Part shown: one piece after another, positions 17,172 through 26,014 of the stretch
Layout of the letters: each line of letters opens with the position of its first letter
How positions within the stretch are numbered: position 1 is the stretch's first letter
From: Haloglomus irregulare
GTDB taxonomy: Archaea; Halobacteriota; Halobacteria; Halobacteriales; Haloarculaceae
DNA length: 64,000 bases
NCBI RefSeq assembly: GCF_007421925.1
Contig: NZ_QMDX01000004.1
Span: forward strand, 186,001 to 250,000
Direction of reading: 5' to 3'
Made by a program: the position numbers and the translations under genes
The notes under the pieces: model-generated
Databases searched by the model: none
The model's input: only the letters and a program-made list of their open reading frames with translations
Told to the model about the DNA's origin: nothing

Positions 17172-17684
17172 ATGCCGGACTGCCCACTCGCGGACGACTG
17201 CCCCAGCTTCTCCGAGCGCATCGAGGGGATGGGCTGTCAGCACTACGGCGACCGGGGCGGCGCCGAGTGGTGCCAGCACTACAACAAGCCGATCCGCGAC
17301 CTGAAGTCCCAGCCCGTCAAGCCCGGCGAGGAGATCGTCGTGACCATCGAGGACATCCACGAGAGCGGGGCCGGGGTCGGCCGTACCGAGGACGGCTTCA
17401 TCGTCATGGTCGACGGCGTGCTCCCGGAGGCCCGCGCCAGGGTCCGTATCGATACCGTCCGGTCCAGCCTCGCGTGGGCCGAGGAGGTCGAACGCCTGCC
17501 GATGGAGGACGAGGAGGGCGACGATGCCGACGCGGAGGGCGACGATGCCGACGGGACCGGGCCCGACCCCGAGGAGGAGGAGCCCGAGGAGGTCGAAGCG
17601 GGGGCCGACGAGGGGTCGAGCGGCCGTCGGGCCGAGCGCGAGCGGCTCGGCAGCCGGGACAACTTCTGGGGCAAGGACGACTGA
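17172..17684 (+). CDS. TRAM-domain protein with N-terminal Cys cluster
   Basis: A 170-residue protein with three parts. Residues 1-40 are Cys/His-rich (CPLADDC, GCQHYG, WCQHYN), a possible metal site. Residues ~47-108 form a TRAM beta-barrel (VKPGEEIVVTIEDIHESGAG through VRIDTV), a predicted RNA-binding fold. The last 55 residues are a highly acidic tail ending in DNFWGKDD. Archaeal TRAM proteins act as RNA-binding or chaperone-like factors. The next gene starts two bases after its stop, so the two are probably co-transcribed. Confidence 0.8.
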   Translation: MPDCPLADDCPSFSERIEGMGCQHYGDRGGAEWCQHYNKPIRDLKSQPVKPGEEIVVTIEDIHESGAGVGRTEDGFIVMVDGVLPEARARVRIDTVRSSLAWAEEVERLPMEDEEGDDADAEGDDADGTGPDPEEEEPEEVEAGADEGSSGRRAERERLGSRDNFWGKDD

Positions 17685-17686
17685 CG

Positions 17687-18160
17687 GTGCCCGACGACGA
17701 CAGCGCCCTCCCCGACGTCGACGCCCTTCTGGACGAGGTCGGCTTCGACGCCGGCTCCAGCGTGTTGACACGCCGACAGGCGGAGGTACTCGTCTACCGG
17801 GAACGCGGCGCTGCACAGACCGACATCGCCGACGAACTGGGCACTTCGCGGGCGAACGTCTCATCCATCGAGGCCAGCGCCCGCGAGAACGTCGCCAAGG
17901 CCCGCGAGACGGTCGCGTTCGCCGACGCGCTCGACGCACCGGTCCGCGTCCCCATCGAGGCCGGAACGGACCTCTACGACGTCCCCAACCGGGTCTACTC
18001 CGCGTGCGACGACGCCAACGTGAAGGTGACCCGGACCGCGCCGGAGCTGATGCGACTGGTCGGCGAGGCCGCGGGCGACGCGGTCCAGGGCCGGCAGGTA
18101 CGGGTCGACATCACGGTCGCCGTCACCGGCGAGGGTGAGGTCACCGTTCGCCGGTCCTGA
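17687..18160 (+). CDS. Tfx-family DNA-binding transcriptional regulator
   Basis: A 157-residue regulator. The N-terminal helix-turn-helix (LTRRQAEVLVYRERGAAQTD, then IADELGTSRANVSSIE) fits the archaeal Tfx family, first described for molybdenum formylmethanofuran dehydrogenase control in methanogens. The rest forms the family C-terminal domain (VPIEAGTDLYDVPNRVY). The GTG at 17687 follows the TRAM gene stop by two bases. The target regulon cannot be read from the sequence. Confidence 0.82.
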   Translation: MPDDDSALPDVDALLDEVGFDAGSSVLTRRQAEVLVYRERGAAQTDIADELGTSRANVSSIEASARENVAKARETVAFADALDAPVRVPIEAGTDLYDVPNRVYSACDDANVKVTRTAPELMRLVGEAAGDAVQGRQVRVDITVAVTGEGEVTVRRS

Positions 18161-18289
18161 CGAGCGGGGCCGGCTCTCGGCGGGGGTCGCCAACGGGCGG
18201 CCTCGGGGCGCGTGACCGAGCCGTGTCGTCGTGCCTCCGTCCACCGCGGCCGTCGGAAGGGTTACCGGCCCCCCGGTCGACCCGCCGCC

Positions 18290-19090
18290 ATGGACTCGAC
18301 CCTGGACGGACGTGCAGCACTGGTGACGGCCGGCAGCGCGGGGCTCGGCCGGGCGAGCGCGCTCGAACTGGCGGCGGCGGGTGCCGACGTGGCCGTCTGC
18401 GGCCGGACGGCCGCACATCTCGACGACACCCGCGAAGCGCTCCGCGCGACCGGGAACGGCGACGTGCTCGCCGTCGAGGCCGACATCACTGATAAGGGCG
18501 CCGTCGAGGGGTTCGTCGACCGCACCGTCGACGAGTTCGACCGCCTCGATCACGTCGTCACCTCCGCCGGCGGCCCGCCCTCGGGCCCGTTCCTCGACAC
18601 CGACGACGGCGACTGGTACCGCGCCTACGACCTGCTCGTGATGTCGGCGGTCCGGACCACGCGGGCGGCCTACCCGCATCTGGCCGAGGCCGCCGATGAC
18701 GGGTCGGCCAGCACGGTCGTCAACATCACCTCGCGGTCGGTACAGGAGGTCATCGACGGGCTCGTCCTCTCGAACAGCGTCCGGCGGGCGGTCATCGGCC
18801 TGATGAAGACCCAGGCCCGCGAGTTCGCTCCCGAGATTCGGGTGAACGCCGTCCTGCCGGGCGCCCACGAGACCGACCGCATCGGCGACCTCATCGAGCA
18901 GTCCGTCGAGCGCGGCGCGTTCGCGGACTACGACGAGGGTCGCGCCGAGTGGAGCGAGGGGATCCCGCTGGAGCGGATGGGCCGACCCGAGGAGCTGGGG
19001 GAGGCGGTGGCCTGGCTGTCGAGCCCGGCGTCCTCGTACGTGACCGGGACCGCGCTGGCCGTGGACGGCGGGAGTACCCGCAGTGTGTGA
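18290..19090 (+). CDS. SDR-family protein lacking the catalytic Tyr and Lys
   Basis: A 266-residue Rossmann-fold short-chain dehydrogenase/reductase homologue. The cofactor motif is intact (VTAGSAGLGRASA) and the catalytic-Ser region is ITSRS. At the position of the YxxxK catalytic pair it has SNSVR, so Tyr and Lys are replaced by Ser and Arg. This resembles the beta-ketoacyl-ACP-reductase-like subgroup known to deviate from the SDR tetrad. The usual C-terminal LSSPASSYVTGTALAVDGG is present. The ATG at 18290 is chosen because the longer frame adds 26 Arg-rich residues. It may bind NAD(P) without being a normal dehydrogenase. Confidence 0.8.
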   Translation: MDSTLDGRAALVTAGSAGLGRASALELAAAGADVAVCGRTAAHLDDTREALRATGNGDVLAVEADITDKGAVEGFVDRTVDEFDRLDHVVTSAGGPPSGPFLDTDDGDWYRAYDLLVMSAVRTTRAAYPHLAEAADDGSASTVVNITSRSVQEVIDGLVLSNSVRRAVIGLMKTQAREFAPEIRVNAVLPGAHETDRIGDLIEQSVERGAFADYDEGRAEWSEGIPLERMGRPEELGEAVAWLSSPASSYVTGTALAVDGGSTRSV

Positions 19091-19343
19091 TTACCCGTCT
19101 GCGGTGAACGTAACGAGTATATACGCGGTATTACGACCGAAGTGCCCGTATTATCGGGATGGGCGGCGAATCTAATCGTATCCATCCCGGGGAGCCCCGG
19201 GCGTGAGCGAGAGACTGCGTCCAGGGCCCCCGCACCCGGCGAGCCGCGGGGACCCGAGCGCGCGGCCCCCGAGGACGGGGAGATGCCGAGCCCGAACCCG
19301 TGGCCCTTTTGCTGACAGACACCCAACGGTAGCTACCCGCAGC

Positions 19344-20639
19344 ATGGCCCGCTACCACATCGAGACGTACGGCTGCACCTCCAATAGGGGCGAGAGCCGC
19401 GAGATCGAGCGGCGGCTCCGTGACGCGGGCCACCACCGCACCGAACTGGACGAGGCCGACGTGGCCATCCTGAACACCTGCACGGTCGTCGAGAAGACCG
19501 AGCGCAACATGCTCCGGCGGGCCGAGGAGCTCGAAGGGGCGGTCGCGGACCTCATCATCACGGGCTGCATGGCGCTGGCCCAGGGCGAGGAGTTCCGCGA
19601 GGCCGGCGTGGACGCGCAGGTGCTCCACTGGGAGGAGGTCCCCACCGCCGTGACGAACGGGGAGTGTCCGACGACGACGCCCGACGCCGAGCCGATACTG
19701 GACGGCGTCGTCGGCATCCTCCCCATCGCCCGGGGCTGCATGAGCAACTGCTCGTACTGCATCACGAAGTTCGCGACCGGGCGCATCGACAGTCCGCCGG
19801 TCGAGGCGAACGTCGAGAAGGCGCGTGCACTGGTCCACGCCGGGGCGAAGGAGCTCCGCGTGACGGGCCAGGACACGGGGGTCTACGGCTGGGACGAGGG
19901 CGAGCGCAAGCTCCCCGAACTCCTCGACCGGATCTGCGATATCGAGGGCGAGTTCCGGGTGCGGGTCGGGATGGCGAACCCGGGGGGCATCCACGGCATC
20001 CGCGAGGAGCTGGCCGACGTCTTCGCCCGCAACGAGGAGCTGTACGACTTCATCCACCTCCCCGTCCAGTCAGGCAGCGACACGGTCTTAGAGGAGATGC
20101 GCCGGCAGCACCGCGTCGAGAAGTTCCGTGACATCGTCGGGACGTTCGACGAACGGCTGGACCACTGGACGCTGTCGACGGACTTCATCGTCGGCTTCCC
20201 GACGGAGACCGAGGCCGACCACGAGGCCTCCATGGAACTGCTCCGCGAGGTCCGCCCGGAGAAGGTCAACGTCACGCGGTTCTCGAAGCGGCCCGGGACG
20301 GACGCGGCCGACCTGAAGGGGCTGGGCGGCACGCTGAAGAAGGAGCGCTCGAAGGCGATGAGTGAACTGAAGCGCGAGGTCGTCCGCGAGGCCCACGCGG
20401 CGATGGTCGGGGACCGCCGTCGGGTGCTCTGTGTCGAGCAGGGCACCGGCGACTCCGTGAAATGCCGGGACTCGGCCTACCGGCAGGTCATCGTCCGGGA
20501 CGCGACCGAGCACGGCGTCGAACCCGGCGACTTCCTCGATGTCGAGGTCACGAGCGCCGAGACGGTCTACTGCTTCGCCGAGCCCGTGCGCTCGGCGGCC
20601 GAGCGCGCGGACGGCGCGCCGACACCCGCGGACGACTGA
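19344..20639 (+). CDS. tRNA t6A37 methylthiotransferase (MtaB/e-MtaB type)
   Basis: A 431-residue radical-SAM enzyme predicted to convert t6A to ms2t6A at position 37 of ANN-decoding tRNAs. The N-terminal methylthiotransferase domain has Cys residues in YGCTSNRGE, LNTCTVVEKT and IITGCMA, which bind one 4Fe-4S cluster. The radical-SAM motif is CMSNCSYC near residue 131. A C-terminal TRAM domain runs from about 370. Archaeal-type spacing and the RFSKRPGT motif point to the MtaB branch. The preceding T-rich run (CCCTTTT, 19304-19310) is a weak TATA candidate. Confidence 0.9.
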   Translation: MARYHIETYGCTSNRGESREIERRLRDAGHHRTELDEADVAILNTCTVVEKTERNMLRRAEELEGAVADLIITGCMALAQGEEFREAGVDAQVLHWEEVPTAVTNGECPTTTPDAEPILDGVVGILPIARGCMSNCSYCITKFATGRIDSPPVEANVEKARALVHAGAKELRVTGQDTGVYGWDEGERKLPELLDRICDIEGEFRVRVGMANPGGIHGIREELADVFARNEELYDFIHLPVQSGSDTVLEEMRRQHRVEKFRDIVGTFDERLDHWTLSTDFIVGFPTETEADHEASMELLREVRPEKVNVTRFSKRPGTDAADLKGLGGTLKKERSKAMSELKREVVREAHAAMVGDRRRVLCVEQGTGDSVKCRDSAYRQVIVRDATEHGVEPGDFLDVEVTSAETVYCFAEPVRSAAERADGAPTPADD

Positions 20640-20663
20640 TCCCGGAGGCGTGGTCGGTGCCGC

Positions 20664-21212
20664 TCAGGACGGACGGCTGGCGTCCTCGAGCCCCTCGAGT
20701 CCCTCCAGTGACGCCGCGCCGTCCGGCGTGTGGGTCGCGCGGCTCCGGTCGCCGCAGGCCTCGCAGCGGTAGTCGACCCAGCGGCCGTCGGCGCGTCCCG
20801 GCTCCTCGATGTCCGAGGCCGTGACCGGCGTCACGTCGCCGCCACAGACGCAGCGGACCGGGCCGACGGCCGCCGCGGTCGCGCGAACGGCCACGGCCGC
20901 GTGGACCAGCCACTCCCAGGACCAGAACCGCGTGTTCCCGAGGACGTGCCAGTCGAGCACCCAGTCCAGCCAGCCCTCGAGGGCCCAGTACCCCTCGGCC
21001 CCCGCCACCTCCAGGAAGGTCTGCATATCGGGGAAGTCGGTGTTCTCGTCGATGAACGCCGGGGTGAACACGGCCGTCACGACCGCGTCGGGGTCGACGC
21101 CGAGATCGGCCAGCGCCTCGCGGTCGAAGCCGACCAGCGCCGTCTCCACGGCTTCCCGGCTCCCGCCCACCACTCCGTCGACGCTCCCGGTGGCATCCGA
21201 ACTCGTCGCCAT
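20664..21212 (-). CDS. Uncharacterised haloarchaeal protein with a zinc-ribbon-like Cys pattern
   Basis: A 182-residue acidic protein. Residues ~30-115 are mainly helical and Trp-rich (YWALEGWLDWVLDWHVLG). Two Cys knuckles, VRCVCGGD and YRCEACGD, about 30 residues apart, look like a rubredoxin-type zinc site. A Gly/Glu-rich short tail follows. I do not recognise the family. The ATG at 21212 is chosen over a GTG three codons upstream. It is convergent with the methylthiotransferase and follows the cation transporter gene on the same strand. Confidence 0.65.
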   Translation of the reverse strand: MATSSDATGSVDGVVGGSREAVETALVGFDREALADLGVDPDAVVTAVFTPAFIDENTDFPDMQTFLEVAGAEGYWALEGWLDWVLDWHVLGNTRFWSWEWLVHAAVAVRATAAAVGPVRCVCGGDVTPVTASDIEEPGRADGRWVDYRCEACGDRSRATHTPDGAASLEGLEGLEDASRPS

Positions 21213-21251
21213 CACCACCACGTAGGGTCTCCGTCGGGTTGTGTCTTGGTA

Positions 21252-22301
21252 TCAGCGAGCCCCGCCGTCCCCGGCCTCGCCCGGGGACTCGTCGCCGTCC
21301 GACACGGCCTCGGGGTCCGCGTCCCCGGGCCGTCCGTCGTCCGCCAACCGGTCGACGTCGGGGTCGTCCTTCCACTCGCCCAGCTCCCGCGGGTCGACGT
21401 GGACGAACACGTCGTCGACCTCCGGCAGGTCGCTGATGGCGTCGACCACGTTCGTCTCGATGTCGTGGGTCTCCCGGAGGGTGCGTTCGCCGGCCACCTC
21501 GATGTGGAGCGAGACGTCCACCTCCGGGCCGACGTAGTGGGCGATGACGTCGTGGGCGCCCTCGACCTCGGGATGGTCCAGCGCCCGGCGGACGATCTCC
21601 ACACGGAGGTCCTCCGGTGGTGCTCGCCCGACGAGGTAGGTGACGTTGTCCCGGACGATCTCGACGCCGGTGTAGGCGATGGCGACGGCGACCGCCAGCG
21701 CGGCCGCGGGGTCGAGCCACGGGTAGCCGAGGGTCGCGCCGACGACGCCCGCCAGCGCGGCGACCGCGGCGAGGACGTCGTTCCGGTTGTCGAGCGCGGT
21801 CGCGCGAAGCGCCGGCGAGTGACGGCGGTCGGCGACCCCGAGGACGTAGCGGTAGAGGCCGAACTTGGCGACCGCCGACAGCGCCAGTACGGCGACCGCC
21901 GGGGCGCCGCCGCCGACCGGGACCGAGCCCGAGAGCAGTACGAGGGCGGCGTTGCGCGCGACCAGCCCCGCGGCGAGGAAGACACCGAGCGCGACGACCA
22001 GCGAGACGAACGGCTCGATGCGCTCGTGGCCGTGCGGATGCTCGAAATCCGGCGGTCGGGTGGTGAGGTATAGCCCGCCCAGGACGACCACGGAGTAGCC
22101 GGCGTCGGCGAGGCTGTTGACGGCCTCACTGCCGACGGCGAGGCTCCCCGTCGCGAACCAGACGCCACCCTTCGCGAGCGCGAGGCAGAGGTTGACGCCG
22201 AGCACCAGCAGCCCGACCCGGCGGAGCACCCGCCCGCGGTGGGCACGCTCCGCGGCCTCGCCGTCGAGGGCCCGCTCCACCGACGTGCCGGCGTCTGCCA
22301 T
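21252..22301 (-). CDS. Cation diffusion facilitator (CDF) metal exporter
   Basis: A 349-residue CDF transporter with about six membrane helices (residues 25-200) and a cytoplasmic metal-sensing domain (200-310) containing HDVIAHYVGPEVDVSLHIEV. Residues aligned with the YiiP transport site are N...D in EAVNSLAD and D...D in ALDNRNDV. That is an ND-DD arrangement, reported for manganese-type CDFs, rather than the HD/DD of zinc exporters. The last 45 residues are an acidic disordered tail. The start at 22301 is the only ATG giving a normal first helix. Metal specificity is my inference. Confidence 0.85.
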   Translation of the reverse strand: MADAGTSVERALDGEAAERAHRGRVLRRVGLLVLGVNLCLALAKGGVWFATGSLAVGSEAVNSLADAGYSVVVLGGLYLTTRPPDFEHPHGHERIEPFVSLVVALGVFLAAGLVARNAALVLLSGSVPVGGGAPAVAVLALSAVAKFGLYRYVLGVADRRHSPALRATALDNRNDVLAAVAALAGVVGATLGYPWLDPAAALAVAVAIAYTGVEIVRDNVTYLVGRAPPEDLRVEIVRRALDHPEVEGAHDVIAHYVGPEVDVSLHIEVAGERTLRETHDIETNVVDAISDLPEVDDVFVHVDPRELGEWKDDPDVDRLADDGRPGDADPEAVSDGDESPGEAGDGGAR

Positions 22302-22350
22302 CGGTCGATAGTGGACGCTCCGGGCACTAACGACTGTCGGGGCGACCCGG

Positions 22351-22899
22351 TTACGGACGGAGCCGGACCGCCGAGCGCGGGCCGGTCTCCTCGGCATCGG
22401 GCTGGTCGGCGAACGCCTCGTGGAGCCGGTCGTAGGTCTCCTCCAGCGCCTCGACGATGACCTTCGTGTCTGAGATGACGGGCATGAACCCGGTGTCGCC
22501 GTCCCAGCGCGGGACGACGTGCGTGTGGAGGTGGTCGTCCACGGAGCCACCGGCGACGCTCCCGCCGAGGTTCTCCCCGGTGTTCGCGCCGTCCGGATGG
22601 AGGGCGGCATCGACTGCGTCCAGCGTCCGGATCTTCAGCCGCGCGTGGTCGAGCAGCGCGTCGTCGGAGAGGTCGCCGAACTCGCCGCCGTGCTGGAAGG
22701 GGATGACCATCGCGTGCCCGGGGTTGTACGGGTAGTTGTTCAGCAGGACGAACGCGTGCTCCGAGCGGGCGACCACCCGTGCCTCGCGGGCGTCCTCCCG
22801 CTCGGGGAGGTCACAGAACGGACAGTCCATTCCGGGGTTCTGGGCCTCGGGGTCGCGCTCGACCCACTCGATCCGCCATGGGGCGAACATCTGGTCCAT
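22351..22899 (-). CDS. HIT-family nucleotide hydrolase/transferase
   Basis: A 182-residue histidine-triad protein. The active site HLHTHVVPRW matches HxHxHxx, and the fold-typical FVLLNNYPYNPGHAMVIP lies ahead of it. A CPFCDLPE motif near residue 26 suggests the zinc-binding Cys pair found in many HIT proteins. These enzymes hydrolyse or transfer nucleoside monophosphates, such as adenylated compounds. It is adjacent to the CDF gene on the same strand. Confidence 0.88.
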   Translation of the reverse strand: MDQMFAPWRIEWVERDPEAQNPGMDCPFCDLPEREDAREARVVARSEHAFVLLNNYPYNPGHAMVIPFQHGGEFGDLSDDALLDHARLKIRTLDAVDAALHPDGANTGENLGGSVAGGSVDDHLHTHVVPRWDGDTGFMPVISDTKVIVEALEETYDRLHEAFADQPDAEETGPRSAVRLRP

Positions 22900-23201
22900 A
22901 CGACGGCAAGGTCACCGCGGGTCTTAGTCCCCGTGAACGGGGGCCGCCATCGCCGTGGCCCCGGGTCCGTGCGGGACGTCGCCGGCCCTGAGTCTGAATG
23001 TTCAGTATAGCTATATCAGATGAAGCTTGCGGCCGTTGAACGGTTTGAACGGTCGGAACACGACGCTGTCGACGGGCAGCGCGGCGCCAGCGGCTGCTCG
23101 GGCGGTATCCGCGCCTCAAGGGTCGGAGGAGCTGCTGAACGGTCAGAACGGAGTCGAACCTTCGGGGGTTCTTAGGAGGTCTCCGGTCGTCGGATCCGGT
23201 G
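22900..23201. other. 302-bp divergent intergenic region with repeats
   Basis: This gap separates the HIT gene from the small CxxC gene. It contains a dyad (CTGAA-TG-TTCAG, 22994-23005) followed by the palindrome TATAGCTATA (23006-23015), then two adjacent TTGAACGGT copies (23036-23053) and a related CTGAACGGTCAGAACGG (23135-23151). No coding frame is convincing. The dyads could be operators or promoter elements. Confidence 0.45.
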
Positions 23202-23405
23202 ATGCCAGTGAACGCCGACACGGACGAGGCGGAGATGGAGGAACCGTGCGCGGACTGTGGTCGCGAGACGGCCCACCGGGTCTCGGTCGAGATCCGGACG
23301 GAGAGCCAGAAGCGCGAGAACGCCGAGTTCTCGCGCGAGCCATACCGTGTCGCGACCTGCCTGCTCTGTGGCACCGAGGAGACGACCCGGATGAACAACG
23401 CGTAG
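23202..23405 (+). CDS. Small CxxC protein
   Basis: A 67-residue protein with two Cys knuckles (CADCGRETAH and CLLCGTEE) about 30 residues apart, likely binding one zinc. It resembles the small zinc-finger proteins common in haloarchaea, whose functions are mostly unknown. The ATG at 23202 directly follows a GTG at 23199; either could start it. The repeat-bearing gap lies upstream and the pilin-like gene downstream. Confidence 0.72.
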   Translation: MPVNADTDEAEMEEPCADCGRETAHRVSVEIRTESQKRENAEFSREPYRVATCLLCGTEETTRMNNA

Positions 23406-23555
23406 ATGCCGTATCGAGCGCCCCCCCGACCGCCGCGGCGACTCGGGCGCGACGGTCGTCCCGCTCACCGGCCGGCGGGGCCCGTAGGCGACCGGTGTTT
23501 TCACGCGGTGAAGCCGGTGGACACCGGTTTACTCCCACCCCACCTGATTGCGGTC

Positions 23556-25022
23556 GTGCAGACGCGGAATCGAGGCGTCGGTTCGGTCGTGGGCTACGCT
23601 CTTCTGCTCGTCATCGTCGCCTTTGGGACCGTGTCCGTGGTCGCGCTCGGCGGGGCGGCTCTCACCGACCTCCAGGCGTCCGCCCAGGCCGACCAGGCTG
23701 CCGTCGCGATGTCCGAGTTCGATTCGAAGGTGTCGCAGGTCGCGCTCGGTGACGCCGGCGCCCAGACGGTCGAACTCGGCGGGGACGGCGGCACCGTGTC
23801 GGTCGAGGAGGACGCCGGTAACGTGCGGATCACCCGGACCAACGCCAGCGGGGAGACGGTGATCGCCGACCGGACGCTCGGCGCGGTGGTCTACGACCTC
23901 GGCGAGACCAGGGTCGCCTACCAGGGCGGCGGCGTCTGGCGGACCGGCTCCAGCGGCACTCGTATGATCTCGTCACCGGAGTATCACTACCGCGGGGAGA
24001 CGCTGACCTTTCCGATCGTCCGAGTGACCGGTGACTGGTCGGGGTCACCGTCGTCGGCCCTCGATATCCGGTCGGGGAGCCGGACCGCGTTCTACCCCAC
24101 GAACACCAGGGAGAACCCGCTGGAGGACGGCTACATCGAGGTCGAACTGACGAGCGAGTACCACGCCGCCTGGGCGGCCTACTTCCGGAGCCGGACAGAC
24201 GGGTCGGTGACGCACACGCCGGCCACGAACACGGTCACGGCCAACCTCACGGTCCCGTTCGAGGTCGACTTCGACTACGGCGTTTCGGCGACCGAATCCG
24301 GTAGTAACGCCATCCAGAGCACCGGCAATGCGGAGTACAACGGGCCAACGGCGACGGGCACGGACCACCCGACCGCCGACAACCGCATCGACGACCGGAT
24401 CGCGGACTGCGAGAGCGGCGGGTGTGACGACCTCTCCGCCGCACTCGCGAGCGGACCGCTCACGAACGGGACCTACTACGCCGACGAGGACACGACCATC
24501 ACGAGCAGCAGTTATGACACCAGCGACGGTCCGGTCCACGTCGTCGTCGATGGTGACCTCTCCTTCGACGGGACCGGTGGCCCCGGCAACCCGGACCACG
24601 TCGTCAGCGGCGGGGACCAGGTCCGGTTCTACGTGAAGGGGGATCTCGAGATCACCGGCAACGGTGCGGTGAATACCGGCGACGACCCGGACAACGTCCT
24701 CGCACTGGTCCACTCGGACGCCGGGTCGGTGACGGCCGCCAGCGGCACGCCACAGTTCACGGGCTACATCTACGCGCCGGGGACGGACTTCGAAATCAAC
24801 GGTGGCGGGGCGTGTGGAACGGACAATGGTAACGGTAACAGCGGGGGTAACGGCTGCGACGGCAACGTCGTCGGTGGCGTCGTAGTGGACACCGCCGAAG
24901 CCGTCGGGTCGGGGAAACTACAGTACGAGCCGCCCGGTTTCAGCTTCGAACTCGACTCCGGTACGGCCATCACCTATCTGCACGTCACCGAACGGCGCGT
25001 TGCGGTCGATGGGGGGAGCTGA
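23556..25022 (+). CDS. Secreted protein with a type IV pilin-like N-terminus (DUF7289-like)
   Basis: A 488-residue protein whose start, QTRNRGVGSVVGYALLLVIV, is a class III (pilin/archaellin) signal: a short charged leader, Gly near the cleavage point, then a hydrophobic helix. The mature part is beta-rich, Thr/Asp/Gly-rich, with two close Cys pairs (CESGGC; ACGTDNGNG to GNGCDG) suited to disulphides. The GTG at 23556 is chosen because a TATA-like TTTACT lies ~28 bases upstream and the longer frame adds a Pro/Arg-rich stretch. It is likely a surface or pilus-associated protein, resembling DUF7289 members, and ends six bases before the convergent map gene. Confidence 0.75.
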   Translation: MQTRNRGVGSVVGYALLLVIVAFGTVSVVALGGAALTDLQASAQADQAAVAMSEFDSKVSQVALGDAGAQTVELGGDGGTVSVEEDAGNVRITRTNASGETVIADRTLGAVVYDLGETRVAYQGGGVWRTGSSGTRMISSPEYHYRGETLTFPIVRVTGDWSGSPSSALDIRSGSRTAFYPTNTRENPLEDGYIEVELTSEYHAAWAAYFRSRTDGSVTHTPATNTVTANLTVPFEVDFDYGVSATESGSNAIQSTGNAEYNGPTATGTDHPTADNRIDDRIADCESGGCDDLSAALASGPLTNGTYYADEDTTITSSSYDTSDGPVHVVVDGDLSFDGTGGPGNPDHVVSGGDQVRFYVKGDLEITGNGAVNTGDDPDNVLALVHSDAGSVTAASGTPQFTGYIYAPGTDFEINGGGACGTDNGNGNSGGNGCDGNVVGGVVVDTAEAVGSGKLQYEPPGFSFELDSGTAITYLHVTERRVAVDGGS

Positions 25023-25027
25023 GGGGC

Positions 25028-25918
25028 CTACCGCGAGCGCGTCGTCACCTCACAGCCGCCCTCGGTGACGATGACGGTGTGCTCCTTCTGACTGACGAGG
25101 TAGCCGTCCTGCTCCTTCAGGACGGGGTAGCCGTGGACGACGCCCTGCTGCTCGAGGCGTCGGAGCGCCATCTCGGCCCGCGAGGTGCCGAGCCAGCGGG
25201 TGGCGAAGGGGAGGGTCTTGAACTCGTCCACGACCTGTTCGAGCGCCTGTCGGGCCTGCCGGTTGCGGACGGAGGCCTCGCGTTCGAGCGCGAAGATCTC
25301 CTCGTCGCTACCCTCCTTGACCTTGCCGCTCCCGTCAGTGGCGAACGGCTCGATGGCGACGACGTCACCCGCCTCCAGCGTCGCGCCCTGTGATACCGCG
25401 CGGTTGGGGATGTTGGGGCTGGTGTGTTGCTCCCAGTGGCCCAGGCCGTGCCCGGTGAGGTTGACGACCGGGTTGAACCCGTACCCCTCGATGACGTCCT
25501 CGACGGCGGCGCCGACCTCACCGGTCGAGACGCCCGCCTCGACGACGTCGAGCGCGGCGGCCAGCGCCTCCTCGGAGGCCTCGGCCAGTTCGGCGTTGCC
25601 CGAGAGGTCGACCGTGACGGCGGTGTCGGCCAGCCAGCCGTCGATGTGGACCCCCAGGTCGAGGTTGACCATCTCCTCGCCGACGGTTGCGTCGTCGTCC
25701 GGGGACGGTGTCGCGTGGGCGGCCTCCTCGTCGATGCTGATGTTGACGGGGAAGGCGGGGTCGCCGCCGAGCTCGCGGATGCGGTCCTCCGCCCACTCGG
25801 CGAGTTCGAGGTGGCTGGCACCCACCTCGACCCGTTCGGCTGCTTCGTCGCGTACCTGTGCGAGGATGCGCCCGGCCTCCCGGTGCTTCTCGTACTGCTC
25901 GTCCTCCAGCGTGCTCAT
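25028..25918 (-). CDS. map: Methionine aminopeptidase, type II
   Basis: A 296-residue metallopeptidase that removes the initiator Met. Metal ligands are visible in LDLGVHIDGWLADTAVTVD (two Asp), GHGLGHWEQH (His) and IEPFATDG (Glu), with the final Glu in the C-terminal KEHTVIV region. The archaeal type II insertion lies around residues 195-260. The ATG at 25918 opens MSTLEDEQYEKHREAG, typical for haloarchaea. It is divergent from the M29-like gene. Confidence 0.93.
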   Translation of the reverse strand: MSTLEDEQYEKHREAGRILAQVRDEAAERVEVGASHLELAEWAEDRIRELGGDPAFPVNISIDEEAAHATPSPDDDATVGEEMVNLDLGVHIDGWLADTAVTVDLSGNAELAEASEEALAAALDVVEAGVSTGEVGAAVEDVIEGYGFNPVVNLTGHGLGHWEQHTSPNIPNRAVSQGATLEAGDVVAIEPFATDGSGKVKEGSDEEIFALEREASVRNRQARQALEQVVDEFKTLPFATRWLGTSRAEMALRRLEQQGVVHGYPVLKEQDGYLVSQKEHTVIVTEGGCEVTTRSR

Positions 25919-26014
25919 GGTCGCGATTCGCCGGAACGGCCCAAAGGGATTGCGCTCGGGGCGACCGGCGCCCGGAGGGCAGACACTATGGACCTCGCCG
26001 CCCCGAACACGGGT

